DNA from: Marinarcus sediminis
GTDB taxonomy: Bacteria; Campylobacterota; Campylobacteria; Campylobacterales; Arcobacteraceae
Assembly (NCBI RefSeq): GCF_048571275.1
Contig: NZ_CP182357.1
Span: forward strand, 1,984,001-2,048,000
Reading direction: 5' to 3'
Length of the DNA stretch: 64,000 nucleotides
Positions 54,688 through 63,713 of the stretch are shown here, in pieces. The notes beneath the pieces are model-generated. The model was given only the letters and a program-made list of their open reading frames with translations. It was not told where the DNA came from and searched no databases. A program made the translations under genes and the position numbers. Each line of letters opens with the position of its first letter. Positions within the stretch are counted from its first letter, which is position 1.

Positions 54688-56508
54688 ATGCATAAAAAAA
54701 TAACTACAAGCTTTGTTGCTGCGCTTTTTCTGGCAACAACACACTCTCAAGCAGACGAAAGAGTACTTTCAACCATCACCGTTACAAGTGCTACGAAATC
54801 AGAACAATCCATCAAAGACGTTACATCTAATGTCAGTGTTATTACTAAAGAAGAGATAGAAGAACGACACTATACCAGTGTAGTTGAAGCGTTAAATAGC
54901 GTTTCAGGAATAGATTTTAATTCCAATGGTTCTATTGGAAGCATTTCTAATGTTTATTTAAGAGGAATGGCGAATAACCGAGTATTGGTATTGGTGGATG
55001 GAGTACGATTTCAAGATCCTTCAAACACAAGTGGTGCAAATATTGCACATTTAATGATAACCAATATAGAAAGAATTGAAATCATTAAAGGTGCCCAAAG
55101 CGGTATTTGGGGTTCTGAAGCAGCAGCGGGTGTGATTAATATCATTACAAAAAAAGCAGAAAAGGGCACTCACGGAAGTGCAAATTTAGAGTACGGAAGT
55201 TTTAATACAAAGAAATATGGTGCGAGTTTATCTCATGGTACTGAAAAATTTGATGTTATATTCAGTGCAAATAAAATAACAACAGACTCCTATACAACCA
55301 AAGCACCACGAGGCAAAGATATTGATAACTATGAAGATGACAGTTATGAAAATAGAACAATCAATCTGAAAACAAACTATTATATCAATGAAGATGCAAA
55401 GTTAAACTTTAATATGACAGATATTGATGCTTTAAAAGAGTATGACAGCTCTGATGGAAATGATACCAACATGAAAAGCGACATACAATCAAGACTCTAT
55501 TCTTTAGCATATTTACAAAAAATCAAGCAACACAATTTCTCTGTGAAGTACGAATTAAGTAAATTTGAACGAGAAGAGATTGGTTCTGCATTTGGGGTAT
55601 TAAAGTTTAATGGAGAGACCAAAAATATTGAATTAAATGACAACTACAAGTACACAGAAGCTGGTTTTTTGCTTATGGGAGCAGGTTCCAGCAAAGACGA
55701 TGTAGATTATATAAAAGTTGATACAACAAAAAATCAAAGAAAAAGTGAAAACAAATATGCCTATTTGACCAATTCAAATAATTTTGATGAAACGGTATTG
55801 ACTCAAAGCATAAGATTTGACAAATATAAAAACTTTGATAACAAAGTTACGGGCAAAGTTGGGATAAAACATGCTTTTAATCAAGATTTATCTTTCAGTT
55901 CAAATTACGGTACAGCATATAACGTACCCAGTATCATACAACAGTTAAATCCTTGGGGCGCGACAAATTTAGATTTAGAGCCAGAAACAACAAAAAGTTT
56001 TGACATGGGATTCAGTTATAAAGATTTAAGCGTGACGTTATTTAAATCAAAAGTAGATAATTTAATTGGTTGGCAAGGTTCTGGTTATGCAAATGTTACA
56101 GGAGAGTCCAATTTTGAAGGGGTTGAAGTAGAGTATTCAAAAGAAGTTATCTCTAATGTATTGTTGGGATTAAATTATACAAGACTCAGAGCGCAGAATG
56201 CCGATGACCAATATTTAGCAAGAAGACCCAATCAAACATTAAAAACCTCATTGGACTATTATGGATTGGCACGATTTAATTTTAATGTCAATGCTGAATA
56301 TGTGGGAAAAAGATATGATGGTGCGAATAAAACAGGGGCACAAACAGGAAAATATACTGTTTGGAATGCTGTGGTTAATTATGAAATCAACAACAATCTC
56401 AGTGCTTATGTAAAATTGGATAATATAACAGACAAATATTATCAAACTGTTGATGGATATACAACAGCACCACGAAGTGCATATGTGGGATTAAAGGCTA
56501 CATTCTGA
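54688..56508 (+). CDS. btuB: BtuB-like TonB-dependent corrinoid receptor
   Basis: 606 residues. Signal peptide (about 1-22), TonB-box-like STITVTSAT, plug with VEALNSVSGIDF, RGMANNRVLVLVDGVRFQDP and GAQSGIWGSEAAAGVINI, then a barrel ending in ...LKATF. Length and plug match BtuB. The following periplasmic binding protein, ATPase and permease genes support vitamin B12 or cobinamide uptake. Confidence 0.87.
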   Translation: MHKKITTSFVAALFLATTHSQADERVLSTITVTSATKSEQSIKDVTSNVSVITKEEIEERHYTSVVEALNSVSGIDFNSNGSIGSISNVYLRGMANNRVLVLVDGVRFQDPSNTSGANIAHLMITNIERIEIIKGAQSGIWGSEAAAGVINIITKKAEKGTHGSANLEYGSFNTKKYGASLSHGTEKFDVIFSANKITTDSYTTKAPRGKDIDNYEDDSYENRTINLKTNYYINEDAKLNFNMTDIDALKEYDSSDGNDTNMKSDIQSRLYSLAYLQKIKQHNFSVKYELSKFEREEIGSAFGVLKFNGETKNIELNDNYKYTEAGFLLMGAGSSKDDVDYIKVDTTKNQRKSENKYAYLTNSNNFDETVLTQSIRFDKYKNFDNKVTGKVGIKHAFNQDLSFSSNYGTAYNVPSIIQQLNPWGATNLDLEPETTKSFDMGFSYKDLSVTLFKSKVDNLIGWQGSGYANVTGESNFEGVEVEYSKEVISNVLLGLNYTRLRAQNADDQYLARRPNQTLKTSLDYYGLARFNFNVNAEYVGKRYDGANKTGAQTGKYTVWNAVVNYEINNNLSAYVKLDNITDKYYQTVDGYTTAPRSAYVGLKATF

Positions 56509-56509
56509 T

Positions 56510-57334
56510 ATGAAGAAATTTTTATTTATACTTTTTATAAGTCTAAATCTTTGGGGAGCAGAGCGTATTGTTACGCTTACTCCTTCAATTAATGAAATCG
56601 TTTTTGCATTGGATGAAGGGCAAAATGTGGTTGCCAATACCAAATTTTGTGATTTCCCCGTAGCCTCACAAAAGATTAAAAAAATTGGTGGTTATGCAAC
56701 GATTTCTTTAGAAAAAATTTTACAAGCACATCCTACGGTTGTTATTGGACAAGATTATGATAACCAACTCAACAGCAATTTAAGTGCCTTGGGAATTCAA
56801 ACAAAAATTTATAAAACCAATACGTTGGATTCTATTAAAAACACCATTAAAGATTTGGGTCTGTTTTTTCATAAAGAGCAAAAAGCAGATGAACTCATAA
56901 GTGGTATAAACAACACACTGGACTCTTTAAAAGGCATTGTCAATAATCAAAAAATATTGATTGTCATCAGTCCTAAAAAAAGTTTATCCAATCAAATCTA
57001 TGTGGCGGGGAATTACATCTATTTTGAAGATATCATTCAAGCATCTGGAAACCAAAATGCCTATTTTTCAACTTCTCATATACAACCTGTAGTAAACAGT
57101 GAAAAAATTATTCACATGAACCCTGATATTATTGTACTTTTAGCTCCATTTTTAGAAGCTCAATTCAAAGAGCAAGAAGCCATCATAAAAGCGTGGGAGA
57201 GTTTACCCATACGTGCTGCAAAAAATAAAAACATTTACATGGTCGATAAAGCTTATGCCGGCATTCCAAGTCAAAGAGTGGTCTATTTTATGCAAGATTT
57301 TAAAAAGATATTAGAAAATGTTAGAAATAAATAG
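56510..57334 (+). CDS. btuF: BtuF-like periplasmic corrinoid-binding protein
   Basis: 274 residues with a short signal peptide (to about WGAE) and the helical-backbone class III binding-protein fold: RIVTLTPSINEIVFAL and the GYATISLEKILQAHPTVVI segment seen in BtuF/FepB relatives. Starts one base after btuB. Could bind iron complexes, but context favours corrinoids. Confidence 0.85.
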   Translation: MKKFLFILFISLNLWGAERIVTLTPSINEIVFALDEGQNVVANTKFCDFPVASQKIKKIGGYATISLEKILQAHPTVVIGQDYDNQLNSNLSALGIQTKIYKTNTLDSIKNTIKDLGLFFHKEQKADELISGINNTLDSLKGIVNNQKILIVISPKKSLSNQIYVAGNYIYFEDIIQASGNQNAYFSTSHIQPVVNSEKIIHMNPDIIVLLAPFLEAQFKEQEAIIKAWESLPIRAAKNKNIYMVDKAYAGIPSQRVVYFMQDFKKILENVRNK

Positions 57335-58016
57335 TTACAACAGCACCATTTTGCACGACATATCTTTTTCGTTAAAAGAGAATGAAAACTTAATTATTTT
57401 GGGTGAAAATGGGGCAGGAAAATCGACTTTAGCAAAAGTGCTTTCTCATTTGATTGAAAATGAAAGTGTCAAACTTTTTGGTGAAAATATCAATACAATC
57501 AGTGATTTTAAAAGAGCTCAACTCATTAACTATATTCCACCTAAACTCTCGATTTTTGATGAGTATATCACTTTGTATGAATTTTTAGAACTTTCAACCA
57601 TCGAAGAGGTGAACCCTGTAAAAATTGAAGAGATAATTACGCTACTTAAACTTGAGAAACTGAAAAACAGATATTGTAAAGCCTTTAGTTCAGGGGAAAA
57701 ACAACTTTTACTTTTGGCGTCAAGCATGATGCACAATGCCAAAATTACTATATTTGATGAACTCACTGCAAACTTAGATATTACACGTTTAAAAGAGGTT
57801 TATGATATTTTTAATTCAAAACGATTACAACAAAAAATAGTTATAACTCATAATTTAGATTTAGCACATGCGTTAAAATTTAAAGTAATGTTCTTAAAAG
57901 AGGGAAGAGTAGAGTTTTTTGGAGAGCATGATACTTTTTTTTCCAATGAAAACCTGAAAAAATATTACGATGATACAATTTTAAAACTGGACAAACATTT
58001 GGTGGTAAATTTATGA
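57318..58016 (+). CDS. btuD: ABC transporter ATPase of the BtuD/FecE type
   Basis: 232 residues. Walker A GENGAGKS (about 29-36), signature FSSGEKQL, Walker B ITIFDELTANLD and switch His in ITHNLD. Overlaps btuF by 17 bp and the permease by 4 bp. Notably the Q-loop region is short. Confidence 0.9.
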   Translation: MLEINSYNSTILHDISFSLKENENLIILGENGAGKSTLAKVLSHLIENESVKLFGENINTISDFKRAQLINYIPPKLSIFDEYITLYEFLELSTIEEVNPVKIEEIITLLKLEKLKNRYCKAFSSGEKQLLLLASSMMHNAKITIFDELTANLDITRLKEVYDIFNSKRLQQKIVITHNLDLAHALKFKVMFLKEGRVEFFGEHDTFFSNENLKKYYDDTILKLDKHLVVNL

Positions 58017-58978
58017 AACTATTTTTATATATCAGCAGTTTTATTATCATTGGCATGGCTCCTTTTATGGGAGAAATCAGTTTAGATTTTAAAGACATAT
58101 TTGATACTTCTTTGACGACGTATACGATATTTTGGGATTTAAGAGTTTCAAGAGTATTGTTGGCCTTTTTTGTGGGTGGAATTTTAGCCTTAAGTGGTTT
58201 GATTTTTCAGATTATCTTTAAAAATGAATTGATCACTCCCTATACGTTAGGAATTGCAAGTGGAACTACACTTTTTACCGCGGTTTCTATTGTTTTTTTT
58301 CCCGCAGTTTATTTGACATTCTCTTCGGTATTGGGTTCCATTATCACCATACTGATTTTATATTTTATTTCAAAACAAATCAATAAAAGCTCTATTGCTG
58401 TTTCAACCAACTCTATTTTGCTCATTGGAATTGCTTTATCCTATTTTTACGCCTCCGCTTTGATGTTGGTTTTTTATATGAGCAATTTGCAAGAGAACTA
58501 TTCTATTGTGCGTTTTACTTTAGGAAGTTTAGACACGGTTGGTTTTACACACAGTTGTATTATTATGCTTGTCAGTATAGTTTTTTATGGTGTTATTTAT
58601 GCAAACAAAGCAAAAATACGACTCTTGCTTCTTTGCAATGATACGGCATTTTTAAAAGGGTTAAATATTCATAAAACCAATGTGCTTTTATTGGTGGTGG
58701 TCTCTTTAAGTGTGGGCGTGAGTATCAGTTTTGTAGGACCCATTGGATTTATTGGATTAGTGATTCCTCATATTATCAAGTTGATATATAAAAGAAGTGC
58801 CGACAGACTCTTTTTCCCTGTCTTCTTTTTTGGTGGAGTTTTTTTGGTTTTTTCTGATTTGATTGCTCGAAACCTTAATATGGATTCAACTCTTCCTATA
58901 GGTGTTGTAACGGCCTTTATTGGCGCACCATTTTTTGTTTACTTATTGATTAAAAGAAATAAAAGAAGCACACAATAA
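58013..58978 (+). CDS. btuC: FecCD/BtuC-family ABC permease
   Basis: 321 residues, about ten membrane helices; contains LRVSRVLLAFFVGGILALSG and GPIGFIGLVIPHIIK, the coupling-helix signature of BtuC/FecD importers. Last gene of the btuB-btuF-btuD-btuC run. Confidence 0.9.
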   Translation: MKLFLYISSFIIIGMAPFMGEISLDFKDIFDTSLTTYTIFWDLRVSRVLLAFFVGGILALSGLIFQIIFKNELITPYTLGIASGTTLFTAVSIVFFPAVYLTFSSVLGSIITILILYFISKQINKSSIAVSTNSILLIGIALSYFYASALMLVFYMSNLQENYSIVRFTLGSLDTVGFTHSCIIMLVSIVFYGVIYANKAKIRLLLLCNDTAFLKGLNIHKTNVLLLVVVSLSVGVSISFVGPIGFIGLVIPHIIKLIYKRSADRLFFPVFFFGGVFLVFSDLIARNLNMDSTLPIGVVTAFIGAPFFVYLLIKRNKRSTQ

Positions 58979-59002
58979 AAAGGAAGAGATTTTTTCTTTC
59001 TA

Positions 59003-59027
59003 AATATATAAGTAAAACTTATATATT
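59003..59027. repeat. AT-rich perfect palindrome after btuC
   Basis: Arms AATATATAAGT and ACTTATATATT (11 bp, loop AAA) between the btuC end and the small leftward gene. No T tail; possibly a weak bidirectional terminator or an operator. Confidence 0.4.
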
Positions 59028-59067
59028 ATGTAACCAAATTTTAATAAAAGAAAGACTAGAATTCCGC

Positions 59068-59274
59068 TTATAAAGGATTGATTTTAGTTTTTAAATTTTT
59101 CGGTATTTGTGCAAATGGTTTTGTTTCTTGTTTAATGAACACTCCATTTTCGTAGACGGCAACGTCTAGAACCATCTTATCTTTCTTAAGATTTAAAAGC
59201 GTATAAGTGAATCCATTTTCAAAGTATGTTAAATTTTGGTTTTGCAAATCTGTGATTTTTTTATTTTTTGCCAT
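59068..59274 (-). CDS. Small conserved-looking protein, unknown
   Basis: 68 residues, Lys/Asn-rich, mixed beta pattern (FTYTLLNLKKDKMVLDVAVYENGVFIKQ), no signal peptide. Divergent from the TDT channel gene with a 38 bp gap. No function recognised. Confidence 0.55.
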   Translation of the reverse strand: MAKNKKITDLQNQNLTYFENGFTYTLLNLKKDKMVLDVAVYENGVFIKQETKPFAQIPKNLKTKINPL

Positions 59275-59312
59275 AAAAAATTATAGAGTAAAACCTCTTA
59301 AAAGGATTTTGG

Positions 59313-60284
59313 GTGAGTGAAGAAAATTTGAAAAAAGTTCCTAATAGATTGCATTATTTTCCAGTAATGATGTTTGCTATCGTAATGGGATTAAGTGGTT
59401 TGTCTTTGGTGTTTAGAAAAGCACATGAGACTTTAATGTTTCCAAGTATCATTGGACAATTATTGACATATGTAACGGTAGCTGTTTTTGTGGCTATTTT
59501 ATTTACATATATTTTAAAAATATTTCAATACACAACACAAGTTAAAGAGGAGTTCTCACATCCCGTGCGAATTAACTTTTTTGCGGCTATTTCTATCTCA
59601 TTTATTTTGATTTCAATGCTCATGCAAAACATGAATAAAACCATTGCGTATGATTTGTTTATTATAGGGGCGGTGTTACACGCATTTTTTACGTTTTACA
59701 CGCTTTCATATTGGATTACAAAAAGTTTGGAAATTCAACACTCTAATCCCGCTTGGTTTATTCCTATTGTGGGGAACTTAATTGTACCTATTGGTGGGGC
59801 AGGGCTTGTGGACAATGCCATTTTAATGTACTATTTTTCTATTGGTATTTTCTTTTGGATTATTATGTTGGCAATCATTTTAAACCGAATTATTTTTCAT
59901 ATGCAATTTGCACAAAAATTTATGCCAACACTGTTTATTTTAATAGCACCTCCCTCAATTGGTCTGCTTTCATATTTTAAATTGACCCACGAAATTGATA
60001 TGTTTGCGCAAATTTTGTTTAACTTGGGACTGTTTTTCACACTTCTTTTGATTTTCATGTACAAAAGTTTCTTAAACATTAAGTTTTTTATTTCATGGTG
60101 GGCATTTACCTTTCCTTTAGCCTCTATTGCCTTGGCAAGTATGTTGATGTATGAGCAAACAAAAGTCAGTTTTTATGCCTATTTTTCATATTTTTTCATT
60201 CTTTTTGTAACAGTGATTGTATTGATTGTTGCCTATAATACACTCAAACATATGTTTAAAAAAGAGATTTGTATTATGGAATAG
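59313..60284 (+). CDS. SLAC1/TehA-type (TDT family) anion channel
   Basis: 323 residues with ten regularly spaced membrane helices. Family segments include FPVMMFAIVMGLSGLSLVF at the start, PAWFIPIVGNLIVPIGG in the middle, and APPSIGLLSYF. Members carry anions, dicarboxylates or tellurite. GTG start after AAAGGATT. Confidence 0.87.
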   Translation: MSEENLKKVPNRLHYFPVMMFAIVMGLSGLSLVFRKAHETLMFPSIIGQLLTYVTVAVFVAILFTYILKIFQYTTQVKEEFSHPVRINFFAAISISFILISMLMQNMNKTIAYDLFIIGAVLHAFFTFYTLSYWITKSLEIQHSNPAWFIPIVGNLIVPIGGAGLVDNAILMYYFSIGIFFWIIMLAIILNRIIFHMQFAQKFMPTLFILIAPPSIGLLSYFKLTHEIDMFAQILFNLGLFFTLLLIFMYKSFLNIKFFISWWAFTFPLASIALASMLMYEQTKVSFYAYFSYFFILFVTVIVLIVAYNTLKHMFKKEICIME

Positions 60285-60352
60285 CATTTTTATTTCATCG
60301 GTTATATGTTAAAATGATTTTTTATAAATAATAAATGATTTAAGGTATGACA

Positions 60353-61372
60353 ATGAAATATAAATACATAGGAAAAACAGGGCTTAGAGTAACTGACATT
60401 TGCCTAGGTACCATGACATTTGGAACAACAACAAGCAAAGAAGAAGCCTTTGAAATTTTAGATATGGCGTATGAGCGAGGCATCAATTTTTATGATACTG
60501 CAGAGATATATCCTGTGCCTCCTACTTCTAATTTGGGTGGATTAACCGAAGAGATTGTTGGTCAATGGTTAAAAACCAAAGCCAGAGACTCAATTATTCT
60601 AGCAACCAAAGTTGCAGGTGCAGCCTCTGGGTGGTTTGTTCCACCCACACGTCACGGTCTAACCGCCATTGACGCTTTTCACATTAAAAGGGCCATTGAA
60701 GGCTCTCTTAAACGGCTTCAAACCGATTATATTGATCTTTATCAAATGCATTGGCCTGATTCCATTGTGCCCATTGAAGAGTCTTTAAAAGCATTTGATG
60801 CACTTATTTGTGAAGGCAAAGTACGATACATTGGAACGTCAAATGATTCCGCTTATGGTTTAACTAAAGCCAATGAAACCTCAAAACGATTGGGTATTTC
60901 AAGGTTTGAATCGATTCAAAACAATTTTTCACTGCTGAATCCAAGATTTTTAGATGAACTTTCAACGGTGTGCAAAAAAGAGCAAATCTCACTTTTACCA
61001 TACTCTCCTATAGGTGGGGGAGTACTTTCGGGAAAATACAATGGAAACTTTTTTCCTGAAGGGGCACGATTTTCTATCTATATGCAAAACAAAAGCAAAC
61101 GAGTTCAAGCCATGGCAGATCGATTTGTCAATGATAAGACCAAAGCGGCCACGACAAAATATATGCAAATAGCCAAAAAACTTGATATTTCACCCGTAAC
61201 TCTAGCTGTTGCATGGTCAAAACAGCATGATTTTGTGGCTTCTACAATCATTGGTGCCAGAAAAAAAGAGCAATTAGCAGACTCTTTTGCTGCGCTTGAT
61301 TTGGAATTGAGTCATGAAGTTTTAGAAGAGATAAAAGCGGTTCAAAAAGATATTTTATACCCAATGGGTTAG
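60353..61372 (+). CDS. Aldo/keto reductase (Tas-like)
   Basis: NADPH-dependent TIM-barrel oxidoreductase: catalytic Asp and Tyr in FYDTAEIYP, Lys in ILATKVAGA, His in YQMHWPDS, and cofactor loop TIIGARKKEQL. The loop with PPTSNLGGLTEEIVG resembles E. coli Tas. ATG 60353 with AAGG seven bases upstream is preferred over ATG 60347. 339 residues. Confidence 0.92.
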   Translation: MKYKYIGKTGLRVTDICLGTMTFGTTTSKEEAFEILDMAYERGINFYDTAEIYPVPPTSNLGGLTEEIVGQWLKTKARDSIILATKVAGAASGWFVPPTRHGLTAIDAFHIKRAIEGSLKRLQTDYIDLYQMHWPDSIVPIEESLKAFDALICEGKVRYIGTSNDSAYGLTKANETSKRLGISRFESIQNNFSLLNPRFLDELSTVCKKEQISLLPYSPIGGGVLSGKYNGNFFPEGARFSIYMQNKSKRVQAMADRFVNDKTKAATTKYMQIAKKLDISPVTLAVAWSKQHDFVASTIIGARKKEQLADSFAALDLELSHEVLEEIKAVQKDILYPMG

Positions 61373-61394
61373 GTAAGTGGCTAAAGCTGCTTAC
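61373..61394 (+). terminator. Possible terminator after aldo/keto reductase
   Basis: GTAAGTGGC / GCTGCTTAC with loop TAAA (two G-U pairs), directly after the stop codon; followed by a mixed T/A stretch. Confidence 0.45.
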
Positions 61395-61532
61395 TCTATT
61401 TATATATTACTGCTTCTCTTATAATGTTTTTATCTCTTTAATCTTGATTGAAACTTTCACAATGAAATTAATTAAACTTGAATAATATAAATACTAAAAT
61501 TATTAAATTAAAAATCAAGTTAAGGAAATAAA

Positions 61533-61862
61533 ATGAGAAGAGAGTTGACAGTGCTTTGGAGTATTTTACTTTTATTATTTACGGGGTGTTCACAAGTTCA
61601 ACAAAACTTTACTCCAATTGCAGATAAGAGTTTTGATATTCAAAAAGGTATGACAAAGGAAGAAGTAAAAAAACTTTTAGTTATTAACCCAACGAATAAA
61701 GAACGAATCAATGATGAAGAGATTTGGAAATATGAAGGAAATGGATTTAATGAAGTAACAAAAGTGAACAAATATAACAATGTTACCATTAAATTTAAAG
61801 ATGGCATTGTTACGAATATTGGTGTATTCAGTTGTGTTCTTCCACAAGTTCAAAAGGACTGA
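61533..61862 (+). CDS. BamE/SmpA-like small lipoprotein
   Basis: 109 residues with lipobox FTGC (C19) and a compact domain beginning FDIQKGMTKEEVKKLL and containing EEIWKYEG, the pattern of SmpA/OmlA-type proteins. Role uncertain (envelope assembly or other). Four bases before the next exported protein gene. Confidence 0.75.
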   Translation: MRRELTVLWSILLLLFTGCSQVQQNFTPIADKSFDIQKGMTKEEVKKLLVINPTNKERINDEEIWKYEGNGFNEVTKVNKYNNVTIKFKDGIVTNIGVFSCVLPQVQKD

Positions 61863-61865
61863 TAT

Positions 61866-62630
61866 ATGGTGTCATTGAAAATAGTACGTAATACACTCCT
61901 TTTATTTGTTTTTGCTTCTACGTCTTTAATGGCGGATACCATTGCTTCTGTATTGGCAACCAATAATAATGCATGTTACAAATCACGAGAGATGATGTAT
62001 GGCATTGATGATGTTTTTGAAGCCCTGAAAAAAACGCTTTTGCAATCCAATCTTAATATTGTAACTGTTACAAAAGAAGATGGTGTATTAACTGCAAAAG
62101 GAAGTCAGTACAATGTAGGTGAAGATACTGTTACAGATATTACCATGTCAATTTCATTTAGAAGTGTGGGTGAAAACAAAACACATATAACGGCTATTGG
62201 AAGCTTTAATACTCAAGAAAAAAAATCTGAAATGGCACAAATTGGAGCAGCAGGTGTCTCTTTACCGATTCCTGTTCCATTAACAGGACGATATGCTGTG
62301 ACAGGTTCTGGAAACATTGATAACAGTATCTGGTATCAAGGTTTTTATAACAGTGTTTCATTGGCATTATTTGAAAATAAAATGAGATATTCAACATCAA
62401 CACCAAAAGTACAAGAGCCTGTGAAAGAAGAAAAAACAGTACAGGAGGTTTCAACGCCAGCCGCTCCTGCTGTTGAAGTTGAAGAAGTTAAAAAAACAGA
62501 AGTTCTAGGTGAAGTTAAAGAAGCACCTATTGAAGTTAAAACCATAGAAACAGCAGTTGAAACAACTGTAGAACAAACATCTGTTGTTCCTGTTCAAGAA
62601 GTTCCAACTGCGGTAACTGATCAACAATAA
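61866..62630 (+). CDS. Exported protein with Val/Glu/Pro-rich tail
   Basis: 254 residues; signal peptide (about 1-23, ending LMAD), a folded domain to about 175 (DDVFEALKKTLLQSNLNI..., SIWYQGFYNSVSLALF), then a low-complexity acidic tail of repeated PVxE/VET units. No family recognised. Probably co-transcribed with the lipoprotein gene upstream. Confidence 0.7.
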   Translation: MVSLKIVRNTLLLFVFASTSLMADTIASVLATNNNACYKSREMMYGIDDVFEALKKTLLQSNLNIVTVTKEDGVLTAKGSQYNVGEDTVTDITMSISFRSVGENKTHITAIGSFNTQEKKSEMAQIGAAGVSLPIPVPLTGRYAVTGSGNIDNSIWYQGFYNSVSLALFENKMRYSTSTPKVQEPVKEEKTVQEVSTPAAPAVEVEEVKKTEVLGEVKEAPIEVKTIETAVETTVEQTSVVPVQEVPTAVTDQQ

Positions 62631-62653
62631 TCATAGAGTTTTACTCTATGATT
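62629..62653. terminator. Bidirectional hairpin between convergent genes
   Basis: Perfect 10 bp stem AATCATAGAG / CTCTATGATT with a five-base loop, starting within the upstream stop codon and lying 15 bp from the convergent gene's stop. AT-rich flanks on both sides. Confidence 0.65.
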
Positions 62654-62667
62654 ATTTAAAAATTTAT

Positions 62668-63198
62668 TTATTTAATTGTCTGTCCATTGGTAATAAAAGA
62701 GAAAGCTCGATTTCCTGAGTTATTTACCATAACTGCTTGAATAATAGGCGTTGACAGTTTTTCTGAACCTGTCCATTCAACAATAAAATTAGCCCCAGAA
62801 CCTCCACGCATATCACGTAAGTCTACCACAAAATCAATTGAAGCCATGGGTTTTAAAATGTGAGTTTTCCCAATATAGTTTTCAATTAAATCTCCCCCTG
62901 TATTGTAATAAGAGATATTGTTTATCCACATATCTTGAGTGAAATCGGTATTACGAATACTCAGTGTAATTCCAATTCGTTCATTTTTCTCTTCAGAGGT
63001 ATAGACATGAGAATAGACTGGTATATAAACCGTTTCATGTTTGGTCATCTCGGCCATGTTCTCTTGTGCGGGGTAAAAATAGCTGTACTCTTTACTCTTC
63101 TTTTCGAATTTTTTTTCTTCTTCGCTACAACCACTTAGCAACAAAGAACACAGAAATATTAGCAGTGTTGTTTTTACTGTCATTGAACTTTTTTTCAC
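62668..63198 (-). CDS. DUF3124-type lipoprotein
   Basis: 176 residues from GTG 63198 (AAGGA seven bases upstream); a longer frame to 63237 is less likely. Lipobox LSGC, then a beta-rich domain with YIPVYSHVY, SIRNTDFTQD and FIVEWTG resembling DUF3124. Function unknown. Confidence 0.75.
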   Translation of the reverse strand: MKKSSMTVKTTLLIFLCSLLLSGCSEEEKKFEKKSKEYSYFYPAQENMAEMTKHETVYIPVYSHVYTSEEKNERIGITLSIRNTDFTQDMWINNISYYNTGGDLIENYIGKTHILKPMASIDFVVDLRDMRGGSGANFIVEWTGSEKLSTPIIQAVMVNNSGNRAFSFITNGQTIK

Positions 63199-63281
63199 GT
63201 TAAAATCCTTACTTTTTATAAACACTATTATACTCAATAATCTTAAATAAACCGTTAGGGCTTTTTATCGTATAATTGAAA

Positions 63282-63713
63282 TTATAACTGTTCACCAAAG
63301 TTAGCAAAAGCCCCTTCAATGCTTGGAATGGTTTTATAATGCGTTTTTGTAATTTTCACATTTTTTGTTTTAAGATCACATATGGCAATCCTAAAATTAG
63401 CACCTATAACGGGTTCTACGACACAAATGATTTTATCTTCAATTTGTCGTGTTGCATAAATAGTGCCTTGAAGATTTGTAAAAAAATATTTAGGATAGGT
63501 TAATGGAGTTATCTCAACAACATCAATGGTCTCTTCATTTTCAAGCGTTTGCATAATATCCATGGCATCTTCATAACTCTCAAATTGAATACACCAATCA
63601 TCAAATTTTTTATTGAAATGTTGTAAATCTTCATCCAAAAAACCACCTGCTAATGATTGTAATGCAAAAATTGACACAAAAAACACCTTATTTATAGACT
63701 TTTTAAAAGCCAA
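63282..63713 (-). CDS. Exported protein, unknown
   Basis: 143 residues with a signal peptide (about 1-22, SLAGG), three Cys (two in the mature mid/C-terminal half, one in DDWCIQF) that could form a disulfide, and no recognised family. Same strand as the DUF3124 lipoprotein, 83 bp upstream of it. Confidence 0.65.
   Translation of the reverse strand: MAFKKSINKVFFVSIFALQSLAGGFLDEDLQHFNKKFDDWCIQFESYEDAMDIMQTLENEETIDVVEITPLTYPKYFFTNLQGTIYATRQIEDKIICVVEPVIGANFRIAICDLKTKNVKITKTHYKTIPSIEGAFANFGEQL

Noticed and set aside
59003..59027. Phage or integrase attachment site at the AT palindrome
   Set aside because: No integrase, tRNA duplication or matching direct repeat nearby.
61866..62630. TonB-like protein suggested by the Val/Glu/Pro-rich tail
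   Set aside because: The low-complexity region is C-terminal, there is a cleavable signal peptide, and no TonB C-terminal domain.
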